NCBI RefSeq assembly: GCF_900078335.1
Contig: NZ_FKBR01000046.1
Span: 1 to 64,000 of the forward strand
Reading direction: 5' to 3'
Length of the DNA: 64,000 nt
Source: Bordetella trematum
GTDB lineage: Bacteria; Pseudomonadota; Gammaproteobacteria; Burkholderiales; Burkholderiaceae_B
Part shown: piece after piece, positions 7,676-14,776 of the stretch
Layout of the letters: each line of letters starts with the position of its first letter
How positions within the stretch are numbered: position 1 is the first letter of the stretch
Notes under the pieces: model-generated
Told to the model about the DNA's origin: nothing
Seen by the model: the letters and a program-made list of their open reading frames with translations, nothing else
The model's database searches: none
Translations under genes and position numbers: made by a program

Positions 7676-8782
7676 CTACTTATAGCCGGCTTTAGCCTCT
7701 TCCAGCCAGGCCAGGCCGCCGCCCTTCAGGTCACTCTGGGTAAGGCGACCGGCCAAGTACGCTTGATCCACCTGCCAACGATCGATTCCCATCCGGCTTA
7801 ATAGATCGTACATCTCTGGCAGCTCCTTGGCGGAAGTGGGATTTGTTATAGTTGTATTCACCGTAACGTGAAGTCCATATTGGACGGCGAGAGCTATTCG
7901 TTCGATGACTTTCTTGGCCGCAATACCGGTGCCAACATTATTCTTACGAACCAGCTCATTCCCAACAAGTCCGTCCAAACTAATAGCAACTCCAATATCT
8001 ATAGGGGTACGCTTGAAAAATGTTTGTCTCCATTTTTTTAGGGAGCGCACCGCACGCTGACGAGTTAGCCACTCCAGTTTTTTACGAGTGAGGAGCAAAC
8101 CATTAGTGATGAAGTAAACGTTATCGCAGGTATCAAGTGCTTTCGTGAAGACTTCCTTCCAATCCGGGCGACTCAGCACTTCTCCACCAGTTAGAGTTAC
8201 CTTGCTAACACCCAGCCGTTTTGCTTCATCTAGAACCGCAGCAATCAAATGCAGATCATGATGGGCTTCCGTATTGGATGATTCGGAATAACAGTGCTCA
8301 CACCTCAGATTGCAGTGGTTCGTAGTCTCAAGGTGAAGCCTATACGGTTTCTTGTAGCGCGCCAGGCGCTCTTCCAGACGGCGGTCTGGATGAGGCCAAA
8401 TTTCTGCTGGGGGTAAATTATGAAACTCAAGCTCGTAGAATTCGAGTGTTTCGCGATAAGCTTCTCTATAGGCAGCAAAGGCCTCATCAGTTGATCTGGG
8501 TATTCCACTCGAATGCTCAATAAAGAAACCGAACGACTGCTCACAATATCGACGATACGTAGCAGTATTCAGAATCATTGCATGCCAGTACTCATCAACC
8601 AATTCGGATGGAACGAGTTCCTTCTTGGTCTTAGCACTCAGCCACAAGAAGCGACGTGCCTCAAGTTCCAACTCTCCGGCCTTTGATCCAAATGGGCTTT
8701 TAACTCGGAATCTCTCCGTAATCTCTGAAAGGTCATAGTCGCGCCAAATCGTTGACGACGTGAGGTGCTGGTTGAGAGTCAC
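7676..8782 (-). CDS. Radical SAM peptide maturase, N-terminal part with GRDP-like domain; ends at a premature TAG
   Basis: Starts at GTG 8782 with AAGGAG six bases upstream. Residues about 30-100 resemble the glycine-rich-domain-protein-like family (pattern RFL, VPSELVDEYWHAMILNT, YRRYCEQSFGFFIEH). Residues 148-340 form the radical SAM barrel: CNLRCEHC at 157-164 gives C157, C161, C164 for the 4Fe-4S cluster, followed by LTGGEVLSRPDW and a VAISLDG strand. The frame stops at residue 368 with TAG, but continues in frame into SPASM sequence. It lies 51 bases after a 44-codon ORF, and upstream of exporter and methyltransferase genes, the order expected of a RiPP operon. A truncated enzyme lacking SPASM would probably be inactive. 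Function as a RiPP maturase is inferred. Confidence 0.75.
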   Translation of the reverse strand: MTLNQHLTSSTIWRDYDLSEITERFRVKSPFGSKAGELELEARRFLWLSAKTKKELVPSELVDEYWHAMILNTATYRRYCEQSFGFFIEHSSGIPRSTDEAFAAYREAYRETLEFYELEFHNLPPAEIWPHPDRRLEERLARYKKPYRLHLETTNHCNLRCEHCYSESSNTEAHHDLHLIAAVLDEAKRLGVSKVTLTGGEVLSRPDWKEVFTKALDTCDNVYFITNGLLLTRKKLEWLTRQRAVRSLKKWRQTFFKRTPIDIGVAISLDGLVGNELVRKNNVGTGIAAKKVIERIALAVQYGLHVTVNTTITNPTSAKELPEMYDLLSRMGIDRWQVDQAYLAGRLTQSDLKGGGLAWLEEAKAGYK

Positions 8783-8833
8783 AGGAGTCTCCTTGCGAAT
8801 AACAACGCTGAAGCACGCCAGTCTTATCTCTTT

Positions 8834-8968
8834 TTAGCCAATGGGCCCGGAGATGGAATTGCACGAATCAACTAGATGCCCCGCGTAAGTCACGTGGTAG
8901 CCGAAGTGTTTTCGGTGCCCTGAGTACCGCTTTAGTGCTTTCGAGAGCAAGATCAGCAGCTTTGTCAT
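8834..8968 (-). CDS. Putative RiPP precursor peptide (44 aa)
   Basis: A short frame from ATG 8968 to TAA 8834, preceded by AGGAG at six-base spacing, one of the better ribosome binding sites in the region. The N-terminal half (MTKLLILLSKALKRYSGHRK) is amphipathic and basic, as in leader peptides. The C-terminal half contains GYHVTYAGHLVDSC and ends NSISGPIG, with His, Tyr, Asp, Cys, Asn and Ser residues suitable for radical crosslinking or other modification. It sits immediately before the radical SAM gene. No known precursor family is recognised. The first half could also be read as a short hydrophobic signal. Evidence for translation is only the start context and synteny. Confidence 0.6.
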   Translation of the reverse strand: MTKLLILLSKALKRYSGHRKHFGYHVTYAGHLVDSCNSISGPIG

Positions 8969-9213
8969 TTCAAGCTCCTAGTGGGAGTTGATAGTTGCCA
9001 ACAGACGTTGGCGCCACGGCGCATAGAAACAGCACCGTCCACGCGGTGTCCGATGATGCACGAACCCGAGAAGAGGGGACGAGACTAGCTAGTGGAGGAA
9101 CCGCAGGGAAGCTTACGGCGCGGATGTTGACTAATTAGCTGCTGCTTACGCAGAAAGAACTCCGCTTCGCGTGGGCTTGCCCTAGGAACCCCTGACATAT
9201 CAAATGACATGAT
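8969..9213. other. Upstream region of the peptide operon, with a weak 41-codon ORF
   Basis: This stretch should carry the operon promoter, though I see no convincing -35/-10 pair. A 41-codon minus-strand frame lies at 9085-9210 (MSFDMSGVPRASPREAEF...), with only a weak ribosome binding site (ACAGG). An 11-base match (TGGGCTTGCCC, 9172-9182) to the end of the IS at 3843 suggests a relic of another IS end, which argues against the ORF being a real gene. Confidence 0.3.
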
Positions 9214-9745
9214 CTAGCCTGTAGAGCAGAAAACGTCACGAATCAGACGTAGCCCTAGCGACAAATTTAATTGTGAGGCAGTGCGCTTGAGTGCGCAGTC
9301 CGAAAGCAGCGTTTCGGGGGGGTTACCGAACGGCGCCAGGACTCGCCCCAGGGTGCCGAACCGAGCGTTCAAGGCGAGCGCCAGCGCACAGCCCGCCGTG
9401 CAGGCCTTGCCGCTGCGCAACAGATGCCAACCCAGCAGCTTGCGGGTATGGCAGTCGATCACCTACTCCCGCGTGACCCAGCCGTCCCGGCCTGCCCAGA
9501 TACGGCATAGGTCGGTGGACCAACGTTAGTTAGGCATGGCGGCTACTGATGGCAGCGTCAGGATGCGAGGCCTGAAGCCAATCGGGCGCTTGCGCACCTG
9601 CCATCCCTTGATCTGGAAGATACGTTGGACCGTATTTTTTGTTGAACCCCAACAGCCAGGCCACCGTTCGGTAACCAAACGAGGGCGACTCTTCGATCAT
9701 CGCCTTAATCGGCTTGACGTACTTCGGATCGACCTTGGGCGGGTA
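9214..9745 (-). pseudogene. Decayed IS3-family transposase (remnant A)
   Basis: Reading right to left and allowing frameshifts, the minus strand gives VDPKYVKPIKAMIEESPSFG, YRTVAWLLGFNK, FQIKGWQVRKRPIGFRPR, RWSTDLCRIWAGRDGW and VIDCHTRKLLGWHLLRSGKA. This is the first half of an IS3-family integrase core including the first catalytic Asp. It breaks off at RFGTLGRVLAPF, where SDNG with the second Asp should follow. At least two frameshifts and one stop are present. It differs from the OrfB at 4196 and from remnant B. Confidence 0.75.
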
Positions 9746-9751
9746 GCGGTG

Positions 9752-9943
9752 TCAGTTCACCCGCCGCGGCAGGACGGTGTGCATGGCGCGTGAGAGGATG
9801 GGGCGCAGGCGTTGGCCGTGCAGCAGGACCGCAGCGGGGTGGCCCTGGCTGAGGTGGGAGGCTTCGGCCAGGAATGCCGAGCATTCAGTCGAGACTGGGA
9901 TTCTATTGCCCCGTACCGCTGTTTTCTTCCAGAAACAACGCAT
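9752..9943 (-). pseudogene. Shortened copy of the FUSC gene 3' end (copy 2)
   Basis: The minus-strand frame of 63 codons from ATG 9943 again begins MRCFWKKTAVRGNRI, joins FLAEASHLSQGHPAAV, skips twenty FUSC residues in frame and ends LRPILSRAMHTVLPRRVN. The last 70 bases are nearly identical to the end of the full FUSC gene, including sequence beyond the stop. A GAATGC-CGA-GCATTC palindrome (9872-9886) again marks the point where FUSC homology stops. It lies between two IS3 remnants. Confidence 0.65.
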
Positions 9944-9960
9944 GGCAACCAAAAAGTACT

Positions 9961-10806
9961 TCAATTCCGTATGAGAAGAGAGCGCCGTATCGGGCTTTCC
10001 CTGGATCTTCGATGGACTAATGGCAGGGGCAGTGCTTGGAGATGTCCGTATTGCGACAGCCGTTCGCAGCGTGCAGTCCGGTTAAATCGCTCGATATGGG
10101 CGTTCTGCTGTGGTTTCCCGACTGGATGTGTTCCGGGCAGATACCGCGCTTGGCGGCCTAGGCGGTCAGCATTATGACGGCATACTCCGGCCCATTGTGG
10201 CAACGGATCGCCACAGGCCGATCCCGCTGCTCGGTGATCTGGGACAAGCCCCTGGCCACCCGCTCGACGGGTAGCGAGAAGTCCACCTCGATGCCCAGCG
10301 CCTGACGGTTGAAGTGGTCAATCGCGCTCAACTTGCGAGTGCTACGGCCATCGGCCGGCTGATCGTGCATGAAATCCATCGACCAGACCGCGTTGATGCG
10401 GGCCGATGCGGACAACAGCTCAGGCGGCGGCCGAACCAGCCGTTCGCGTGACTTGATCCGCAGGTTCGGCTCGAGTTCGCGATAGATCCGGTACACACGC
10501 ATGTGCACCCCGCCGCAGCCTTGCTCCTTACGCAAGTACAGAAAGCACAGCATGAAAGCCCATGCCCGCCGATTGTCCCTCAGGCCCAGCAGCCAGTTCG
10601 CCGTCTTTTCATTCTCTGTCTTGTGCTTGGGCTCGTATCGATAGCACGACTCGCTGATGCCGAATATTGAGCTGGCCCCACGGATGCAGGCCCGCTTGAT
10701 GGCATCAATGATCTGCGCCCGTGCACGTCGATCGCTTCATTTGTAGAAGCCCTTTATCGAGAGAACTCTACCTCTCATACCCCTGGTTTTCTCGGGGGCC
10801 TTGCCG
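9961..10806 (-). mobile_element. Decayed IS3-family element (remnant B) with a recognisable 5' end
   Basis: From about 10740 leftward the minus strand encodes [57 protein letters not shown] and [13 protein letters not shown], the OrfB of an IS3-type element. The first two DDE positions (SMDFMHD and CHNGPEY, the latter with His in place of Asp) are visible. A frameshift near 10160-10200 leads to GKPQQNAHIERFNRTARCE with the third catalytic Glu; the C-terminus is degenerate. Bases 10759-10806 form the element's end and match 14-58 at the left of the window. Inactive. Confidence 0.75.
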
Positions 10807-10919
10807 GTAGGCGGCGGCGATCATCTGTGCACGCCTCGTGGCCCCGTGGTGTTGACCGCTCCGGTGTATTTGCGCGGCTTAATCATGCCCATCGCTAGCG
10901 GTGGCCGGCTTTAATCAGT

Positions 10920-10947
10920 GGCGCGGTGCACTTGGCTGCACCGCGCC
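10920..10947 (-). terminator. Hairpin after the NTF2/tautomerase/GST operon
   Basis: A perfect 11-base-pair inverted repeat GGCGCGGTGCA/TGCACCGCGCC with a six-base loop lies nine bases beyond the operon's last stop. There is no T-run, so termination may be weak or Rho-assisted. Confidence 0.55.
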
Positions 10948-10955
10948 CACCATTA

Positions 10956-11351
10956 TTACGCCACTGTCCCGCCCTCTAGCTCGTAGTGGAAGACTTTGGC
11001 CATGATTTGCCAGCGGCCACCTGCCCGTATCAGGCTTAGCAAGTCCACGAAACGCTTGTCTGCAATGGCACAGCGCACCTTGGCCAGGGCTGTGACCGGG
11101 CCTACACGCTCAATACTCAGCACCTCGTCGATTCGGGCCTCATTCTTGAACGCCGGTGAACACCGGTTTTTGACAATTTCAAAGTAGGCCTCCATGTGCA
11201 GGATCAGGGGCTCGTGCGGCACAGCTGTGGCGTAGACGGCCTGCGGATGAAAGACCTGCGCCAAACGTGTCAGATCGCCGTGATAGAGCCCATCAAAGTA
11301 GTGCTGCAGCACATCGCAGATGTCCGAGAAATCTTGGGTATGGGCGTTCAT
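10956..11351 (-). CDS. NTF2/SnoaL-like small protein
   Basis: A 131-residue protein with the profile of the NTF2-like superfamily: an N-terminal helix (SDICDVLQHYFDGLYHGDLTR) leading to the typical LAQVFHPQAVY turn, then alternating beta strands (VTALAKVRCAIADKRFVDLLSLI, GGRWQIMAKVFHYE). Such proteins are either small isomerase/dehydratase-type enzymes or binding proteins. It is the last gene of an operon with a tautomerase (two bases away) and a glutathione transferase, which suggests a role in breaking down or detoxifying an electrophilic compound. Confidence 0.75.
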   Translation of the reverse strand: MNAHTQDFSDICDVLQHYFDGLYHGDLTRLAQVFHPQAVYATAVPHEPLILHMEAYFEIVKNRCSPAFKNEARIDEVLSIERVGPVTALAKVRCAIADKRFVDLLSLIRAGGRWQIMAKVFHYELEGGTVA

Positions 11352-11353
11352 GG

Positions 11354-11563
11354 CTAGGCCTGTGCGTCACGTGCGCGCCGCACTGTTACCGTTTCGCCAC
11401 CGACGCCCCAGTCGTCGGTATCGATCTCCTGGATCACCACGAAGGTCGTGGCAGGGTTCTTGTTCAGCACCTCCTCCAGCATGGTGGTCGTGCGGCGGAT
11501 CAGCTCTGCCTTCTGGGCCGTCGTGGCGCCTTCGCGAGTGATCTGTATGTTGACATAGGGCAT
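11354..11563 (-). CDS. 4-oxalocrotonate tautomerase family protein
   Basis: A 69-residue protein from ATG 11563 (GGAG five bases upstream). It begins MPYVNIQITREG, giving the catalytic N-terminal Pro after Met removal, as in all tautomerases of this family; the DTDDWGVGG segment lies where the active-site loop occurs. Longer readings upstream would bury the Pro and are rejected. It sits between the GST and the NTF2-like gene in a tight operon. Confidence 0.85.
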   Translation of the reverse strand: MPYVNIQITREGATTAQKAELIRRTTTMLEEVLNKNPATTFVVIQEIDTDDWGVGGETVTVRRARDAQA

Positions 11564-11607
11564 AGGGGCTCCAATCACAAGTATGTCTGAGAACGAAACA
11601 ACAGGCG

Positions 11608-12216
11608 TCAAGCCCGCAGCCCTTCGGCCTGCATGGCTTCACGAACCGATGGTCGGGCCTGCACCCGCTGCATGAACTGCTGCAAATGAATCAGATCGCT
11701 TGTATCCAGGCTCACAAACTTGGCCCAGCCCAGCACCACAAACAGATAGGCGTCAGCGGCGGTAAAAGCCTCGCCTGTCAGATAGTGTCCATGCGCCAGC
11801 TGATCGTTCAACCGTTCCAGCTTTTTGCGCAACACCCCGGCTAACGACGATTTGGCTGCGCTATCCACATCGTTGTGGAACAGCGGCGTAAACGACTTGT
11901 GCAGCTCACTGGTAATGTAGTTTTGCCATTCCATCACCCGATAGCGCTGCATGCTGCCCGCTTCGGGCATGAGGGTGGTGGCGCCGGCTTGGTCGGCGAT
12001 GTACTGGGCAATAACCGGGCCCTCCGTCAGCCGTGTACCGTCTGCAAGCTCCAACACCGGCACCATGCCCAGGGGGTTGATGGCGTAGTAGTCGGCTCCC
12101 CCTGCCGTTTGGTGCAGGCCGGTATCCACCCGCTCCAAATGAAAATCCAGGCCCGCTTCGCGCAGCACGATATGGGGCGCCAAAGAACAGGCGGCGGGTG
12201 AGTAATACAGCTTCAT
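11608..12216 (-). CDS. Glutathione S-transferase
   Basis: A 202-residue protein from ATG 12216, with GGAG eight bases upstream. The N-terminal thioredoxin-fold domain starts MKLYYSPAACSLAPHIVLRE, the signature of bacterial beta-class GSTs such as GstA/BphK, with Cys/Ser in the glutathione site. The cis-Pro motif lies in NPLGMVPVLEL and EGPVIAQYIAD provides the Ser/Glu-type glutathione contacts. The C-terminal helical domain contains TAADAYLFVVLGWA. It is the first gene of the operon, divergent from a LysR gene that probably controls it. Confidence 0.9.
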   Translation of the reverse strand: MKLYYSPAACSLAPHIVLREAGLDFHLERVDTGLHQTAGGADYYAINPLGMVPVLELADGTRLTEGPVIAQYIADQAGATTLMPEAGSMQRYRVMEWQNYITSELHKSFTPLFHNDVDSAAKSSLAGVLRKKLERLNDQLAHGHYLTGEAFTAADAYLFVVLGWAKFVSLDTSDLIHLQQFMQRVQARPSVREAMQAEGLRA

Positions 12217-12321
12217 GGTTTGCACTCCAGTCAGAAAGTTGGCCTGGAATGGACTGTACTAAGCACACTTCGATCAATAAACTGAGGAAAAATCACTTTA
12301 TTCATTACATAGAAGGCACTA

Positions 12322-13236
12322 ATGAACAGAAAGTTCGAAGGCCTGCATCTCAGCAGCATTGAGCTGTTTTGTCTGGTTGCCGATCACAGCGGCTTTTCTC
12401 CGGCCGCCAATCATGCCGGGTTGACCGCCGCCGCCGTCAGTCGCTCGATCGCCAGACTGGAGGCGAGACTGGGGGTAAGGCTATTTCATCGCACAACGCG
12501 CCAAGTACGCTTGACCAGTGCCGGGGAGCGCTATCGGGCAGAATGCCAACGCGCATTGGATGTGCTGGCAGAGGCCGAGCGAGAAGTGACTGGCGGGCAA
12601 ACCCAGCCTTCGGGCAAGCTACGGATAAGCCTGCCCACCTCGTATGGCCACTACCGCATCCTTCCGCTAATCGGGCAGCTGCGCAGCCGCTACCCGCAGA
12701 TCTCGCTTGATCTGCACCTGTCCAACCAGAATATCGACTTTGTGGCGGACAACTTCGATTTAGCCGTTCGTGCCCGGATTCCACCAGACTCTGGCCTCAT
12801 CGCCCGCAAGCTGGAAGATACGCCGCTGGTGATCGTTGCTGCGCCACAATACCTGCAGGGGCGCGACGCCCCCACTACCCCAGCAGATCTGCATCAGCAC
12901 GAATGCATACAGTTCGTCCTGCCCAGCAGCGGCCTGCCCGTGCCCTGGCTGTTGAAACACGGCAAACAAACATTCGAGCATATCGTCCCCACTGGGTTGC
13001 AGTGCCATGAAGACATCCTTGGCCCCGTAACCTTGGCGCGCAATGCTGCAGGCATCACGCAAACATACCGGTTCCTGGTGGATGACGATCTGCGGGCAGG
13101 CCGTTTGGTGGAGCTGTTGCCCGACTATGCCGGTGCATCTCGCCCCTTCTCGCTGATCTACTCCGCTAACCGCCACATGCCCCTGCGCATGCGCGTGGTG
13201 ATTGACTTTCTGCTGGAGAAGTTGGGTGCCGCATAA
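12322..13236 (+). CDS. LysR-family transcriptional regulator
   Basis: A 304-residue protein with the winged HTH at residues 10-65 (SIELFCLVADHSGFSPAANH, AAVSRSIARLEARLGVRLF, RTTRQVRLTSAGERY) and a LysR substrate-binding domain of the type II periplasmic fold. It is transcribed away from the GST gene with a 105-base gap, the standard arrangement for a LysR that senses the substrate or product of its target. It closely follows the subgroup whose members start with ELFCLVADHSGFSPAA. About 260 bases of unassigned sequence separate it from the FUSC gene stop. Confidence 0.9.
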   Translation: MNRKFEGLHLSSIELFCLVADHSGFSPAANHAGLTAAAVSRSIARLEARLGVRLFHRTTRQVRLTSAGERYRAECQRALDVLAEAEREVTGGQTQPSGKLRISLPTSYGHYRILPLIGQLRSRYPQISLDLHLSNQNIDFVADNFDLAVRARIPPDSGLIARKLEDTPLVIVAAPQYLQGRDAPTTPADLHQHECIQFVLPSSGLPVPWLLKHGKQTFEHIVPTGLQCHEDILGPVTLARNAAGITQTYRFLVDDDLRAGRLVELLPDYAGASRPFSLIYSANRHMPLRMRVVIDFLLEKLGAA

Positions 13237-13499
13237 GTACGCTTGCATCGACCGTTTGAGTTCATAGGTGCGAGAGCGGATCAGGGCTGCAGATCATCCA
13301 GCCCTGCCATTCGTTGCTGACCCTTCTTCCCCGGTATCTCTTCACCGTTGCCAGCCGGGATCCGAATCATCCGCGATCAGGGTGTGGGTTGCCCTCCGAT
13401 ACTGGGCCGCCAGGCTGTGCCGCATGGTGTGCAGGTTTGGACCGTTCGCCCGATGCGTGGGCGCGCTGCGGAGCTGGAGCCCTTGATCGGGTAGTGGTG

Positions 13500-14624
13500 T
13501 CAGTTCACCCGCCGCGGCAGGACGGTGCGCATGGCGCGTGAGAGGATGGGGCGCAGGCGTTGGCTGTGCAGCAGAACGGCGCCCAGCGCGCCGATGAAGG
13601 CGCCGATGGCGGTGTCGAGAAAGCGCGCTTCTATGACGGCGGCGGGGTGGCCCTGGCCGAGGTGGGAGGCTTCGGCCAGGAAGATGGTGAGCGGAGTGAT
13701 GAGGACGACGGCGCTGGCGTAGTGGCGTACGACGAGGGTTTCGATGCCGAAGGACAGGAGCATCATGACCAGGCTGAGGGTCCAGGGGTTCAGCGGCAGG
13801 CTGAGCAGCAGCCAGGCGATGCACAGGCCGACGGCCGTGCCGAGGATGCGGTGGAGCTGGCGGTGCCAGGCGGCCACGAGGCTGGCGCCCTGGATGATGG
13901 CCAGGCAGCTGACGGGCACCCAGTAGGGGCGCGGCAGTTGCAGCAGTTCGGCCACCAGCAGCGAGATGCCGACAAACAGGCCGATGATGACGGAGTCGTA
14001 GACGACGAAGTCGAAGGTGGGTTTGGGAAGCGGGGTTTCCGGCGGCGGCGGCGCGACGCGCGTCATGTGCAGCGAGTAGACGAAGGCGACCAGGCAGGCC
14101 ACCAGGCAGCCCAGCGCGACCATGCCGACGCGGGTGGGGATGTCTTCGACGCGCCCGGGAGTGTAGGCGGCGATGGCGGTCGCCATGATGTAGAAGAGGC
14201 TGCCCGGCGGGCCCAGGCGGTAGCAGCGGCAGACCATGTTGACCACGATGGCGATGAAGGTCAGCGAGGCGATCATCACGGTAGGCCAGAACTGGGTCAA
14301 CGCGCCGACGGCGTAGCAGGCCACCATGCCGAAGGAGGCCGCCAGCAGCATCATCATGCGGTGCTGCAGGGAGGAGTTGGGCAGGCTCAGGAACACCATG
14401 CCGCCCAGGCTGGACATGAGGCCGTAGTCCATGCGCCCGAAGTAGGCGCCCACCATCAGGGGCAGCCCGGAGGACAGTGCGGCGGCCAGCGGCATTTCCC
14501 AGGGGCGGTCGCTGGCGTTGACCCGGATGAGGTCGCGCCAGATGTCGAGCAGCCGTGCGCGCATCCAGGCATAGGCGCGCCATGCCGCCGTCTGGCGGTG
14601 ATCGGGTTTGGGCTTGTGATTCAT
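13500..14624 (-). CDS. FUSC-family inner membrane protein
   Basis: A 374-residue protein from ATG 14624 (MNHKPKPDHRQTAAW); longer readings are Pro/Arg-rich and not protein-like. It has two blocks of about five hydrophobic helices separated by a hydrophilic stretch (RVAPPPPETPLPKPTFDFV), the layout of the fusaric-acid-resistance/aromatic-acid exporter family (AaeB, YccS). The C-terminus TIFLAEASHLGQGHPAAV...LPRRVN is the segment repeated in shortened form at 3684 and 9752. Alone, without the membrane-fusion partner usually found in AaeAB pumps, its substrate cannot be given. Confidence 0.8.
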   Translation of the reverse strand: MNHKPKPDHRQTAAWRAYAWMRARLLDIWRDLIRVNASDRPWEMPLAAALSSGLPLMVGAYFGRMDYGLMSSLGGMVFLSLPNSSLQHRMMMLLAASFGMVACYAVGALTQFWPTVMIASLTFIAIVVNMVCRCYRLGPPGSLFYIMATAIAAYTPGRVEDIPTRVGMVALGCLVACLVAFVYSLHMTRVAPPPPETPLPKPTFDFVVYDSVIIGLFVGISLLVAELLQLPRPYWVPVSCLAIIQGASLVAAWHRQLHRILGTAVGLCIAWLLLSLPLNPWTLSLVMMLLSFGIETLVVRHYASAVVLITPLTIFLAEASHLGQGHPAAVIEARFLDTAIGAFIGALGAVLLHSQRLRPILSRAMRTVLPRRVN

Positions 14625-14776
14625 GGGGGTCGATCGGGTGAGGAAATAGCAGCCTGCACCGGCCCGGGCAGGCCGCTTGAGTATGGGCGATCGGGGCGAG
14701 GCAGGCAAGCCGGTGGTGTGCGCGGGCCCCGGGGACCTGGGCGCGGGCGGCCCCGGCAAGCGCCGGGCGGGCCGCC

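Noticed and set aside
7676..7678. Pyrrolysine or other programmed reassignment of the amber codon
   Set aside because: No pyl genes or suppressor tRNA are visible, and no conserved context would specify it. A nonsense mutation is simpler.
9172..9182. A second copy of the 3843-5092 IS in the upstream region of the peptide operon
   Set aside because: Only 11 bases match the IS end, and no matching second end or transposase lies beside it. A relic is possible, so it is noted but not annotated.
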